Notes: generated by a model from the letters alone, not told the origin. A stretch of 64,000 nt of DNA from Pseudooceanicola nitratireducens (GCF_900109195.1 NZ_FNZG01000002.1:814191-878190), one strand, 5' to 3'; positions 41,999 to 50,906 are shown, counted from the stretch's first letter. Program-made: numbers and translations.

Positions 41999-42979
41999 TT
42001 ATTCGCCCTTCAGCGCCTTGACGTAGTCGCTGGCGGGCAGGCCGGCAGCGTCGGCCTCGGCGATGACCTTCTCGACCACGGGGGCGGAGGCTGCGTTGAA
42101 CTTCGCGGCCTCATCTGCGCTTAGGGTGATGACCTCTTTGCCGTCGGTGGCCTGGAAATCGGCCAGGGCGCTTTCGGCCACGCTCATCCAGGCCTTGTTG
42201 GCGGCGATGGAGGCCTCCTTACCGGCCTCCAGCACGATCTGCTGCTGGTCGTCCGTCAGATCACCAAAGCTGTCACGGTTCATGATCATGAAGAAGGACG
42301 AAACGGTGGTGTCCATGCCCATGGTGATGTGGTTGGTGACCTCGGCCAGCTTGAAGGCCTTCAGGGTGGTGGCGTCGATCATCGCGCCGTCGATCACGCC
42401 GGTCTGCATGGCGTTGTAGATTTCAGGCGCGGGCATCGAGACGGGGGTGGCCCCCCAGGCCTCGACCACCAGGCCGGCATTGCGCGAGGGCACGCGGATC
42501 TTCAGGCCGGACAGATCCTCGAGGCTGCGGATCGGCTTTTCCGAGGTGAACAGAAGGTTGGGCGCGTTGTTCCACAGGCCGACCAGCGCGACGCGGCGGT
42601 ATTCATTCGCCAGGATGTCGATGTTGTCCTGCACCGCCTGGGTGCCGGTCGCCGGGTCGATCACGCCGGGCAGTTCGGTCAGCAGCGTGGTGGGGAAGTT
42701 CGCGGCCGTATAGCCGGGCAGGCCAAAGGCGATGTCGGTCACGCCCTCGACGGTGCGGTTGTATTGTTCCACCGGGCCCGGGCCCAGTTCGCCGCCCATA
42801 TAGGTCGTGACGGTCACGGCCCCGCCGGTTTTTTCGGCCAGGGTGGCGGCAAAGGGGGCATAGACCTGATCGACCACGAAATGGGTGGGCGGCTGGAAAT
42901 CGGCCAGCTTCAGGTCGTCTGCCATGGCCATGGGCGCGGCCAGAACCAGCGCGGCGGCGGTGAGGGTCTTGATGAACAT
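41999..42979 (-). CDS. TRAP transporter solute-binding subunit (DctP family)
   Basis: A 326-residue periplasmic binding protein. The signal peptide covers about residues 1-20 (LTAAALVLAAPMAMAD). The central region LEDLSGLKIRVPSRNAGLVVEAWGA has the conserved Arg of DctP proteins (KIRVP) that pins the substrate carboxylate, so the ligand is likely an acid. It is the last gene of the second TRAP operon (Q-M-P order on the minus strand), downstream of a LysR gene and near aromatic-catabolism-like enzymes. An aromatic or carboxylated ring-cleavage substrate is a reasonable guess. Confidence 0.92.
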   Translation of the reverse strand: MFIKTLTAAALVLAAPMAMADDLKLADFQPPTHFVVDQVYAPFAATLAEKTGGAVTVTTYMGGELGPGPVEQYNRTVEGVTDIAFGLPGYTAANFPTTLLTELPGVIDPATGTQAVQDNIDILANEYRRVALVGLWNNAPNLLFTSEKPIRSLEDLSGLKIRVPSRNAGLVVEAWGATPVSMPAPEIYNAMQTGVIDGAMIDATTLKAFKLAEVTNHITMGMDTTVSSFFMIMNRDSFGDLTDDQQQIVLEAGKEASIAANKAWMSVAESALADFQATDGKEVITLSADEAAKFNAASAPVVEKVIAEADAAGLPASDYVKALKGE

Positions 42980-43029
42980 CCTGGGGTCCTCCTCTTTGGG
43001 ATGTCGTGTGGGCCGGGCCGCGGTGCGGC

Positions 43030-44334
43030 CTAGCCGAACATGGTGTCGGGCAGGAACAGGGCGATGCCCGGGAAGGCGATGATCAGCAAAAGCGCCAGGA
43101 TCATCGCGGCAAGGAAGGGAAAGACGCCGCGGAAGACGGTGGTCAGGGGCACATCCCCCGCCACGCCGCGCACGACGAAGACGTTCAGGCCCACGGGCGG
43201 GGTGATCATCCCCATCTCGATGACAATGACGGCGATGACGCCGAACCAGATCGGATCGAAGCCCAGGGCGATGATCACCGGGTAGACCACCGGCACCGTG
43301 ATCACCAGCATCGACAGCCCGTCCATGAACATGCCCAGCACGACGTAGGCCAGGATGATGACCAGCAGCGTGCCATAGGCCCCAAGCCCAAGCGCCCCCA
43401 GCCCTTCGCCCAGGGTGGCGGGGATGCGGGTGATGGCGAAGAAGGGGTTCAGGACATTGGCCCCGATCACGATGGTGTACAGCATGGCCGAGGTCGACAG
43501 CGTGCTGAGCGCGGCCTCTTTGAAACCGTCCCAGGACAGGCGGCGGCGGACCAGCGCCAGCAGGATGGTCAGGGCCGCGCCGATGCCCGAGGCCTCGACC
43601 GGGGTGAAGACGCCCAGGTAGATGCCGCCGATGGAAATCGCGATGACGGCCAGAAGCGGCCCGGCCTCGCCCAGGGTGCGCAGCTTCTGCGGCAGGGGCA
43701 CATGTGCGCCGCGCGGGCCGGCAGCAGGGTCGCGCAGCGATACCAGCCAGATTGCGCCCATGAAGAGCACGGTCAGCAGAAGCCCCGGCAGGATGCCCGC
43801 CATGAAGAGCCTGCCGATGCTTTCCTCGGTCAGGATGGCGTAAAGGACGAACCCGGTCGACGGCGGGATCAGGAAGCCAAGCGTGCCGCCCGCCGCGATC
43901 GACCCGGTGGCCAGCGAAGGCGCATAGCCCAGGCGCTTCATCTCGGGCAGGGCGACCTTGCCCAGGGTGACGGCCGTCGCGACCGAGGACCCCGAGACGG
44001 CGGCAAAGACCGCGCAGCCCAGCACCGAGGCCGAGGCCAGCCCGCCCCGGAACGCCCCGACCCAGGCGAAGGCCGCATCATAAAGCCCGCGTGAAAACCC
44101 GGCGGCCGAGGCGATATTGCCCAGCAGCACGAACATCGGCACCACGATCAGGTTGTAGTTGGCAACCGCCGAATAGCTTTCGGTCAGCAGCACGCCTCCG
44201 GCACTGCGGGCCCCTTCCAGCGCCCAGTAGCCGAAGAACCCGACGCTGAGCATGGCAAAGGCCACGGGCGTGCGCAGGATCAGCAGGACAAAGAGGATGG
44301 CAATGCCGATCAATCCGGCGGCAATCGGTGTCAT
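43030..44334 (-). CDS. TRAP transporter large permease (DctM family)
   Basis: A 434-residue membrane protein with about 12 helices. Family hallmarks are AVSGSSVATAVTLGKVALPEM, GGTLGFLIPPSTGFVLYAI, VLGMFMDGLSMLVITVPVVYP and ITPPVGLNVFVVRG. The ATG at 44334 overlaps the small-permease stop by one base (TGATG-type junction). Pairs with the DctQ-like subunit and the binding protein downstream. Confidence 0.93.
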   Translation of the reverse strand: MTPIAAGLIGIAILFVLLILRTPVAFAMLSVGFFGYWALEGARSAGGVLLTESYSAVANYNLIVVPMFVLLGNIASAAGFSRGLYDAAFAWVGAFRGGLASASVLGCAVFAAVSGSSVATAVTLGKVALPEMKRLGYAPSLATGSIAAGGTLGFLIPPSTGFVLYAILTEESIGRLFMAGILPGLLLTVLFMGAIWLVSLRDPAAGPRGAHVPLPQKLRTLGEAGPLLAVIAISIGGIYLGVFTPVEASGIGAALTILLALVRRRLSWDGFKEAALSTLSTSAMLYTIVIGANVLNPFFAITRIPATLGEGLGALGLGAYGTLLVIILAYVVLGMFMDGLSMLVITVPVVYPVIIALGFDPIWFGVIAVIVIEMGMITPPVGLNVFVVRGVAGDVPLTTVFRGVFPFLAAMILALLLIIAFPGIALFLPDTMFG

Positions 44335-44843
44335 CAGTCGGCCCCCCGCAGGATCAGCACCAGAAGCTGGACGGCAAAGACCAGCGCACACAGGCCCGCG
44401 CCAACCGACAGGATGGCGTAGAAGGGCCAGATCGGCATTTTCAGCATGTTCGTCGCATCGCCCCATTCCAGCGCGTCCAGCGCCTTCAGCGCGGCGCGGC
44501 GGCACAGCAGGCCCAACACCAGGGCCGAGATCACGCGCGACAGGATATCGCCAAGGAACCGGCCCCATCTGCCCAGCATGCTGTCAAAGACATCGACGGC
44601 GACATGATCGCCCTTGGCGGTGCAATAGGGCAGGGCGGACATGACCAGACCCACGGCGGTCAGCTGCACGATTTCGTTCACGCCCAGCAGCGGGGTGTTG
44701 AACAGGTATCGCATGACGATGCCCGCCGTGACGACCAGCAGTATGGCGATCAGGCACAGGGTGCCGACGACGGTCAGGGCCAGGGCGGCGCGGTTCAGCT
44801 GCCGCTGCAGGCCCTCGGAAAAGTCCAGGGCGCGGCGCATCAC
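44334..44843 (-). CDS. TRAP transporter small permease (DctQ family)
   Basis: A 169-residue membrane protein with four predicted helices. LLVVTAGIVMRYLFNTPLLGVNEI is the DctQ hallmark segment. It is the first gene of the Q-M-P operon, lying 164 bases downstream of the LysR stop on the same strand. It may share a transcript with the LysR gene or have its own promoter in that gap. Confidence 0.9.
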   Translation of the reverse strand: MMRRALDFSEGLQRQLNRAALALTVVGTLCLIAILLVVTAGIVMRYLFNTPLLGVNEIVQLTAVGLVMSALPYCTAKGDHVAVDVFDSMLGRWGRFLGDILSRVISALVLGLLCRRAALKALDALEWGDATNMLKMPIWPFYAILSVGAGLCALVFAVQLLVLILRGAD

Positions 44844-45007
44844 GCCGTTGTCCCGGCTTGGTCGGAATACAATGTCATTGGCGTCCTCTTCCCCCTTGTG
44901 CCCCCCTTGTGCGGCGCGCCTTGCGTCGCAGCCGCCAGCGGGACATGCCTAGCGGGTCGGGGCCGGAGCTGACCAATTCAAAGCCGAGGTCGCGAAATAA
45001 GCTGATG

Positions 45008-46189
45008 CTATAGGGTGATGTCCTGCGCCCCCTGGCGCAGCAGATCCAGAAGCAGCGCCTGCGCCTTTGTGGGAAACCAGTTTCCACGGTAGGTCAGGCC
45101 GATGGGACGGCGCGGCCAGCGGGTGGTCACATCAATTTCATGCAGCAGCCCATGGGCCAGTTCGGCCTGCGCCTGCGCCGACGAGATACAGCCCAGGTGG
45201 TCGCTTTGGGTCAGCAGTTCACGCATCAGAAGGATCGATCCCGCCTCGACGATGCTGTCGGGCAGGCCGGTTTCGGCAAAGAAGGCATCGAAATGCGCGC
45301 GGCTGGGGGCACCGATCCGGGGCACCACCCATTTCCAGCTGCGCAGATCTTCGGCGGTCAGGCCTTTGCGGTCCAGCAGCGGATGGCCCGGCCCGGCGAT
45401 GATCGACAGGCGGTCGTCGAACAGCGGTTCCTGCCGGATGTCGCCGATCGGGGGCGGGCTGCGCAGGGCACCGATGATCATGTCGATCTTGCCCCGCCGC
45501 AGATCACCCAGAAGTTCGTCATAGGCCCCGTCGATCACCCGCACCGGATGGTTGGGGCGCTGGTCGCGGAACCGGGCCAGGGCGCGCGGAAGGAGGACCG
45601 AGCGCGACAGCGGCAGCGCGCCGACGACGACCCGGCCGGCCTCTCCTCCGTCCAGGTCGGCCAGGTCGGATTCGGCCTGGTCGATTTCGGTAAAGGCCAG
45701 CATCACCGCCTGGGTCAGGGCCGAGGTCGCCCGCGTCGGCACCAGCCCAAAGGCGGTGCGGTCGAACAGGGGGCGGCCGGCCTCTTTCTCAAGATGGGAA
45801 ATCGCGCGGTGTACGGTCGGCTGGGCCAGGCCAAGGCGGCGGGCTGCCAGGGTGAAATTCTCGGTCTCGTGCACGGCCACCAGCGCCTGAAGCTGCGCCC
45901 AGGTCGCAGTCAGTTTCAGCCGGGGGGCGATGTCGGTCAGGGCCGGGTCCAGCCGGTCGAAGGCGCGGCGCAGACGGGCGGACATCGCCTCTCCCCTCGG
46001 GGTGGGGAAGAACCCTTGGCGGGTGCGGTCGAAAAGCGGGCCTCCGGCCTCTTTCTCAAGCTTGGTGACGGCCTGGGTCACCGCCGGCTGCGACACGTTC
46101 GCCAGCGCGGCGGATTGGGTCAGCGATCCGGTGTCGGCCACGGCCAGCAGCAGCCGGAAGTGCCGCAGGTTGCGGGACAGGGCGATCAT
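45008..46189 (-). CDS. LysR-family regulator with two N-terminal HTH domains
   Basis: A 393-residue LysR-type protein, longer than the usual 290-330 because the winged HTH is present twice. The first is residues about 5-65 (SLTQSAALANVSQPAVTQAV ... LFDRTRQGFFPT). The second is about 95-155 (NFTLAARRLGLAQPTVHRAI ... LFDRTAFGLVPT). The effector-binding domain follows (GRVVVGALPLSRSVLLPRAL onward). Both copies keep the conserved recognition helix, so the duplication looks functional. It is divergent from the extradiol dioxygenase/aldolase pair and upstream of the TRAP operon, and probably controls both. A LysR-type box lies at 46284. Confidence 0.93.
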   Translation of the reverse strand: MIALSRNLRHFRLLLAVADTGSLTQSAALANVSQPAVTQAVTKLEKEAGGPLFDRTRQGFFPTPRGEAMSARLRRAFDRLDPALTDIAPRLKLTATWAQLQALVAVHETENFTLAARRLGLAQPTVHRAISHLEKEAGRPLFDRTAFGLVPTRATSALTQAVMLAFTEIDQAESDLADLDGGEAGRVVVGALPLSRSVLLPRALARFRDQRPNHPVRVIDGAYDELLGDLRRGKIDMIIGALRSPPPIGDIRQEPLFDDRLSIIAGPGHPLLDRKGLTAEDLRSWKWVVPRIGAPSRAHFDAFFAETGLPDSIVEAGSILLMRELLTQSDHLGCISSAQAQAELAHGLLHEIDVTTRWPRRPIGLTYRGNWFPTKAQALLLDLLRQGAQDITL

Positions 46190-46283
46190 GGGCGCAGGGC
46201 TTTGAATGGGAATGCTGTCACAGGCGTCACGTGTCTTGTTTTCAGGGCTGAAATGCCTCCGATAAGGGCGGCGAAGGCAGGTG

Positions 46284-46298
46284 AGTATAGCGCATACT
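46284..46298. promoter_or_regulatory. Candidate LysR box before the dioxygenase gene
   Basis: AGTAT-AGCGC-ATACT is a 15-base perfect inverted repeat with the GTAT/ATAC core typical of LysR binding sites, about 136 bases before the dioxygenase ATG and 95 bases from the LysR start. The rest of 46190-46433 shows no gene. Confidence 0.55.
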
Positions 46299-46433
46299 TA
46301 TGGCAAGGGACAGGCTTTCAACTTGCCGCAGGGGGATGGCGATGAAATCACCACCCCCAGGGAAACGGAGGAGAGATCGCCCGCCAAGGGCCGGTCACGC
46401 CTCCGTCAGCGCGGAGGCAACCAAGGGATCGCA

Positions 46434-47393
46434 ATGGAACAGCCGACCAACCCCAGCATGGATCTTGCGCATCTTGGCCATGTCGAGATGCTGACCGACA
46501 AATACGAGGAAAGCCTGGATTTCTTCACCCGCGTCTACGGTCTGAAACTGTCCGGAGAGGACGAGACCAGCGCCTATCTGCGGGCCTGGGACGATTACGA
46601 ATTCCACACGCTGAAATTGACCCGCGCCGAGACGACGGGCGTCGGGCATATCGGCTATCGCGCCGCCAGCCCCGAGGCGCTGGAGCGGCGCGTGGCGGTG
46701 ATCGAGGCCTCAGGCTACAAGACCCACGGCTGGGTCGAAGGCGATCTGGGCCATGGCCGCGCCTTCCGGTTCGAAGACCCCTTCGGCCATGTCTTCGAGA
46801 TCTACTATGACACCCGCTGGTACGAGGCCGAGGGCGAAGACCAGGCGGCACTGAAGAACACCGCCTCGTCCTTCACCGGGGCGGCCCCGCGAAGGATCGA
46901 CCACCTGAACCTGCTGTCCGAGGATGTCACCGAATTCCGCCGCTTCATGGAGACCTGCCTGGGGTCGCGCGTGACGGAATACATCCAGCTGGACAACGGG
47001 CGGATCGGCGGATGCTGGTTCACGGTCAACAACAAGACCTATGACCTGGCCTGTACCGAGGAACACGGCGGCGGCGATGGCCGGTTGCATCACGTGACCT
47101 ATGCCACCGACCAGCGCGAAGACATCCTGCGCGCCGCCGATATCTTCCTGCAGAACGGGGTGCATATCGAAACCGGCCCGCACAAGCACGCGATCCAGGG
47201 AACCTTCTTCCTGTATGTCTGGGAACCGGCGGGCAACCGGGTCGAACTGGCCAATGCCGGGGCGCGGCTGATCCTGGCCCCGGACTGGCAGCCGGTGAAA
47301 TGGACCGAAAGCGATCGCAAGAAGGGCCAGGCCTGGGGGCTGAAGACCATTCCGTCCTTCCACACCCATGGTACGCCGCCGGTCAAAGGCTAG
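46434..47393 (+). CDS. VOC-superfamily extradiol (type I) ring-cleavage dioxygenase-like protein
   Basis: A 319-residue two-domain vicinal-oxygen-chelate protein built like catechol 2,3-dioxygenases. The N-terminal module ([20 protein letters not shown]) is structural. The C-terminal module carries the expected Fe(II) triad: His in RRIDHLNLL, His in GRLHHVTYA and Glu in [10 protein letters not shown]. The ATG at 46434 follows AAGGGATCGC; the frame is open upstream. It precedes a LigK-type aldolase by 61 bases in one operon. Expected reaction: meta-cleavage of a catechol-like diol. The substrate, and whether it is gallate-, protocatechuate- or catechol-like, is not determined. Confidence 0.87.
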   Translation: MEQPTNPSMDLAHLGHVEMLTDKYEESLDFFTRVYGLKLSGEDETSAYLRAWDDYEFHTLKLTRAETTGVGHIGYRAASPEALERRVAVIEASGYKTHGWVEGDLGHGRAFRFEDPFGHVFEIYYDTRWYEAEGEDQAALKNTASSFTGAAPRRIDHLNLLSEDVTEFRRFMETCLGSRVTEYIQLDNGRIGGCWFTVNNKTYDLACTEEHGGGDGRLHHVTYATDQREDILRAADIFLQNGVHIETGPHKHAIQGTFFLYVWEPAGNRVELANAGARLILAPDWQPVKWTESDRKKGQAWGLKTIPSFHTHGTPPVKG

Positions 47394-47454
47394 GCCGCCC
47401 CCCGGGGCAGTGCGTCCTGCATGGATCGGGACATCAGCAAGGAAAGTGAACAAG

Positions 47455-48126
47455 ATGGCAGTTGTCGTACAGAACATACCCCGCGCGGAGGCACCGGTGA
47501 TCGACGCCCTGGGCCGGGCCGGTGTGGCCACGGTGCACGAGGCGCAGGGGCGCAAGGGATGCCTGCAAAGCCACATGCGGCCGATCTATTCCGGCGCGCA
47601 GATCGCGGGATCGGCGGTCACCATCTCGGCCCCGCCGGGGGACAACTGGATGGTGCATGTAGCGATCGAACAGCTGCAAGAGGGCGACATCCTGGTGCTT
47701 GCCCCGACCTCGCCCTGCGACAACGGGTATTTCGGCGATCTGCTGGCCACAAGCGCCATGGCGCGCGGCTGTCGCGGGCTGGTGATCGACGCGGGCGTGC
47801 GCGACATCCGCGATCTGACGCAGATGGGCTTCCCGGTCTGGTCGCGGGCGATTTCCGCGCAGGGCACGGTGAAGGAAACGCTTGGCTCGGTGAACGTGCC
47901 GGTGGTCTGCGCCGGTCAGACGATCCAGGCGGGCGACATCATCGTGGCCGATGACGATGGTGTCTGTGTCGTTCGCCGGGACGAGGCCGAGGCGGTGCTG
48001 GAAAAGGCCGAAGCACGCCTTGCCGCCGAAGAGGCCAAGCGCCAGCGCCTGGCCAGCGGAGAGCTGGGGCTGGACATCTACGACATGCGCGGACGGCTGG
48101 CCGAGAAAGGGCTGAAGTACGTCTAA
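47455..48126 (+). CDS. ligK: 4-carboxy-4-hydroxy-2-oxoadipate aldolase/oxaloacetate decarboxylase (LigK/ProA type)
   Basis: A 223-residue class II-type pyruvate aldolase of the RraA-like fold. The enzyme splits 4-carboxy-4-hydroxy-2-oxoadipate into pyruvate and oxaloacetate, the last step of the protocatechuate 4,5-cleavage and gallate pathways. The Mg-binding signature [14 protein letters not shown], with the upstream glycine-containing [10 protein letters not shown] loop, and the C-terminal [13 protein letters not shown] match LigK/ProA proteins well, as does length (LigK about 228). ATG 47455 follows AAGGAAAGTG. Cotranscribed with the extradiol dioxygenase-like gene; hydratase and dehydrogenase of the classical pathway are not adjacent. 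An RraA ribonuclease inhibitor is less likely given these motifs. Confidence 0.85.
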   Translation: MAVVVQNIPRAEAPVIDALGRAGVATVHEAQGRKGCLQSHMRPIYSGAQIAGSAVTISAPPGDNWMVHVAIEQLQEGDILVLAPTSPCDNGYFGDLLATSAMARGCRGLVIDAGVRDIRDLTQMGFPVWSRAISAQGTVKETLGSVNVPVVCAGQTIQAGDIIVADDDGVCVVRRDEAEAVLEKAEARLAAEEAKRQRLASGELGLDIYDMRGRLAEKGLKYV

Positions 48127-48132
48127 CCCCCC

Positions 48133-48528
48133 TCAGGCGGGGGTGAAGACATAGCGTTTGTCCAGCTGGTACTTGACCACGTAGCCGATGCTCAGCCCCA
48201 GGATTGCCCCGCCTTCGCGTGCCAGGTCCGTGCCGAAGGCCAACCAGAAGGCCGTTTCGCTGCCCCAGAAGATCAGCGTCGTGACGCCGCCCATCACCGT
48301 GTAGGCGGTGAAGCGGCGGGCATGGGCGCGGGCCCCGGTGCTGCGGTCGTCAAAGATCCAGCGCTTGTCCAGGACGTATTTCACCACCAGCCCGACCAGC
48401 GTGCCTGCCGCCATGGCAAGCACCAGGCGCAGGGGCGTGTCAGCCCCGCCCAGCACAAGGCGCTGCACGCCTAGGTTGGCCAGCGTGGCGATCACGGCAA
48501 AGGCGGTGTAGCGGGCGATCAGGCTCAC
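48133..48528 (-). CDS. GtrA-family membrane protein
   Basis: A 131-residue small membrane protein with four predicted helices (VKYVLDKRWIF and VVKYQLDKRYVF appear as two similar basic motifs at helix ends). GtrA proteins are proposed flippases or accessory factors for polyprenyl-linked sugars. A GTG start at 48528 overlaps the UbiA-family gene stop (GTGA), so the two are translationally coupled. Convergent with the LigK-like gene, only six bases away at the 3' ends. Confidence 0.85.
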   Translation of the reverse strand: MSLIARYTAFAVIATLANLGVQRLVLGGADTPLRLVLAMAAGTLVGLVVKYVLDKRWIFDDRSTGARAHARRFTAYTVMGGVTTLIFWGSETAFWLAFGTDLAREGGAILGLSIGYVVKYQLDKRYVFTPA

Positions 48529-49778
48529 AACAGTGCCCCGATCAGAACGCATCCAGCGATCACCGCGAAACAGATCTGGCTGATCCGGTCGCGCAGGGCA
48601 AAGACCACCGGGTCGTCATGCATCTGCCCCCGATGGGTCAGAAGCACCGTGCGCGTGATCCAGTAGAGCAGCACCGCACAGACCGCCCAAAGGGCTGCGG
48701 GCTGGGCATAAAGTTCGACCACGTTCGGCGAATTGACGTAAAGCGCCATCACCAGGACCGAGACATAGCCCGAACACAGCGCAATCATCGAGATGATGGG
48801 CAGGTCCGCCACCTGATACCCTCGGCCCGAGGACGCCAGTGCGCCGCGCCCGGCGGCGTCCACCAGTTCGGCCTGCCGTTTGACCGCCGCCAGCGACAGG
48901 AAGATGAACAGCGCGAAGGCCAGCAGCCAGACCGACAGCGGGATCTTCGTCGCCGTGCTGCCCGCGATCATCCGCATGATGTACAGCCCCGCCAGCATGC
49001 AGATGTCGATCACCATGTGGCGTTTCAGGCTGAAGGAATAGAGCATGGTCGCGCCATAGTAGATCGCCAGCACCGCGATGAAGGTCGGGCCGAGGGGGGC
49101 TGCGACGGCCCCGCCGGCGATCAGCAGCGCCGGGGCCAGGACCGATCCATAGGACAGCGGCACCGCGCCGCTGGCAAAGGGGCGGTTGCATTTGCGCGGA
49201 TGGGCGCGGTCGGCAGCAAGGTCCAGCAGATCGTTCAGCACGTAGACCGAGGAGGCAACCAGGCTGAAGCTGACAAAGGCTAGAAGGGCGGCGGCAAAGG
49301 TCGCGGCGTCCAGCTGATGCGCGGCCAGCATCGGCAGGAAGACCAGCAGGTTCTTCAGCCATTGATGCGGGCGCAGGGCGCGCAGCACGTCGCGTTTCCG
49401 GGGCGTGGCCTGGGGTGCGGCCTTTCCTTCGATGATTGTCGCGATGCCATGGTGGTCGGCGATCTGGCGGGCGATGCCCTTGGGGTATTTGGCCGATAGG
49501 GTTACGGGCGCGTCGGGGCGGCCAAGGTCTGCCACCACGTCGGGATCATAGGGCAGGGTGGCCGGATCCAGCGTGGAATGCCGGTCCAGGTGGTCGCGCA
49601 GAGCCTGCCGCCCGCGCGCCAGTGCGGCAAGGGTCGTCAGCGGTCCGGTCCAGCCCTGACCGAAGGCCTGCCAGAATTGTTCCTGGCGCAGACGGCTGCG
49701 CAGCAGCCCGCCCTCAAGCGGAATGACCCTGGTGGCATCACCCTGGGGGCTGGACGTTTGGGGCAGGGTGTCGGGCAA
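48525..49778 (-). CDS. UbiA-family prenyltransferase with degenerate N-terminal HAD-like region
   Basis: A 417-residue membrane protein. Residues about 130-417 are a UbiA/DPPR-synthase-type prenyl(phosphoryl)transferase with nine or so helices. It has NDLLDLAADRAHPRKCNRP, the first Asp-rich motif, and later YSFSLKRHMVIDICMLAG, the second. The first 125 residues resemble the HAD phosphatase part of HAD-UbiA fusions, but the catalytic DxDGT start is replaced by RVIPLEGGLLRS, so this domain is likely inactive and shortened. The frame begins with a TTG preceded by a CGGAG site. GtrA follows by overlap; together they suggest a polyprenyl-phosphate sugar system. Confidence 0.85.
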   Translation of the reverse strand: MPDTLPQTSSPQGDATRVIPLEGGLLRSRLRQEQFWQAFGQGWTGPLTTLAALARGRQALRDHLDRHSTLDPATLPYDPDVVADLGRPDAPVTLSAKYPKGIARQIADHHGIATIIEGKAAPQATPRKRDVLRALRPHQWLKNLLVFLPMLAAHQLDAATFAAALLAFVSFSLVASSVYVLNDLLDLAADRAHPRKCNRPFASGAVPLSYGSVLAPALLIAGGAVAAPLGPTFIAVLAIYYGATMLYSFSLKRHMVIDICMLAGLYIMRMIAGSTATKIPLSVWLLAFALFIFLSLAAVKRQAELVDAAGRGALASSGRGYQVADLPIISMIALCSGYVSVLVMALYVNSPNVVELYAQPAALWAVCAVLLYWITRTVLLTHRGQMHDDPVVFALRDRISQICFAVIAGCVLIGALL

Positions 49779-49915
49779 GGATCAGGCTCCGGTCCGGGGA
49801 AAGTGCCGGCAGTATCGGGGCGGGGCCGGGGGCGCGCAAGCGCGGGCCCCGTGGGGCGGGGCTTTTGGGTCAAGGCGTTGCGCGGGGGACTCGCCGGGGC
49901 GTGGGCGCAGGGCGA

Positions 49916-50779
49916 TTAGGTGTTCCGGAAGATCCGGGATTCCCCCAGCATGTTCTCCAGCGCCGCGATCCGTTCGGCGCTTTGATCCGGGCCAAGGCGC
50001 TGGATCTCGGCCACCAGCGCCTCGATCAGGAAGTTGATGGCCAGGGTGCTGTCCCAGCTTGACGGCACCTCGACCATCGAGCGGAAGGTATGCGCGGCGA
50101 CCTTTTCGATAGGCGATCCCCAGGCATCGGTGAACAGCACGATGCGCGCGCCCTGTTCGACGGCCAGGCGGGCCAGCTTCTCAAGCTCGCGTTCATACCG
50201 GCGGATGTCGAAGACCACGAGGACCGAGGTTTCGTTCATGTCCAGCAGCGACTGCGGCCAGACCGAGGGCGAGCTGTCCAGCAGGTGCACGTTCGGCCGG
50301 ATGATCTGCAGGTGGTTGAAGAAGTAATGCGCGTTCGACCGGGTGATGCGCCCGCCCAGCAGGTAGATACGCATCGTGGGATCCGACAGCAGCTGACCAA
50401 CCGCGTCGAATTCGGCAAGGTCCAGCCGGTCGAGCGTGCGGTTGATGTTCGATGACACGGTTTCGGCAAACTGCGACACGATATGGTCGCGGGCATCGGT
50501 CAGGGCGGCGTCCAGCTTGGCCAGGGGGCGTTTGATCCGTTCGGCCAGTTCTTCGCGGATGGCATTCTGCAGGTCGGGAAAGCCGTCAAAGCCCAGCTTG
50601 CGCGCCAGGCGGATCACCGTCGGGGTCGAGACCTCGGCCATCTCGGCCAGGCGGGTGATCGATTGCAGCCCGGCGACCAGCGAATCCTCTTGCAGCACGG
50701 CCGAGAGCTTGCGTTCGGACGCGGTCAGATCGGACTGCCGTTCCCGCAGCAGGTCCCGAACCAGTGGTCTGCTTTCCAA
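49916..50779 (-). CDS. RpiR/MurR-family transcriptional regulator
   Basis: A 287-residue regulator with an N-terminal HTH (about residues 1-77; ITRLAEMAEVSTPTVIRLARKLGFDGFPDL) and a C-terminal SIS sugar-isomerase-like sensing domain (about 110-250; TMRIYLLGGRITRSNAHYF, then LVVFDIRRYERELEKLA). Start is a TTG at 50779 with AAGGAACC just upstream. It is divergent from the amidohydrolase-TRAP-ligase operon and very likely its regulator, with two inverted repeats between. RpiR proteins usually sense phosphosugars, but relatives in amino-compound catabolism exist, so the ligand is open. Confidence 0.93.
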   Translation of the reverse strand: MESRPLVRDLLRERQSDLTASERKLSAVLQEDSLVAGLQSITRLAEMAEVSTPTVIRLARKLGFDGFPDLQNAIREELAERIKRPLAKLDAALTDARDHIVSQFAETVSSNINRTLDRLDLAEFDAVGQLLSDPTMRIYLLGGRITRSNAHYFFNHLQIIRPNVHLLDSSPSVWPQSLLDMNETSVLVVFDIRRYERELEKLARLAVEQGARIVLFTDAWGSPIEKVAAHTFRSMVEVPSSWDSTLAINFLIEALVAEIQRLGPDQSAERIAALENMLGESRIFRNT

Positions 50780-50794
50780 GGTGGTTCCTTTCTG

Positions 50795-50815
50795 TACAAA
50801 CTCTGCGCGTTTGTA
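50795..50815. promoter_or_regulatory. Inverted repeat operator 1 in RpiR-divergent region
   Basis: TACAAAC-N7-GTTTGTA is a perfect 21-base inverted repeat 16 bases upstream of the RpiR start, suitable for autoregulation. Confidence 0.7.
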
Positions 50816-50836
50816 AAAATAGTTACAGGAATATTC

Positions 50837-50871
50837 TTGACAGGCCAGAAAATTCTGTAGTGATCTCTACA
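50837..50871 (+). promoter_or_regulatory. Promoter with overlapping operator for the gamma-glutamyl-type operon
   Basis: TTGACA (50837-50842) is followed 18 bases later by TGATCT. The 16-base repeat TGTAG-TGATCT-CTACA (50856-50871) overlaps the -10, and CAGAA-AA-TTCTG lies in the spacer. This is a typical repressor-controlled promoter for the amidohydrolase gene starting at 50907. Confidence 0.6.
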
Positions 50872-50906
50872 ACAAGACGAGGGATCGGAACCGGGGGGCA
50901 AAATCC

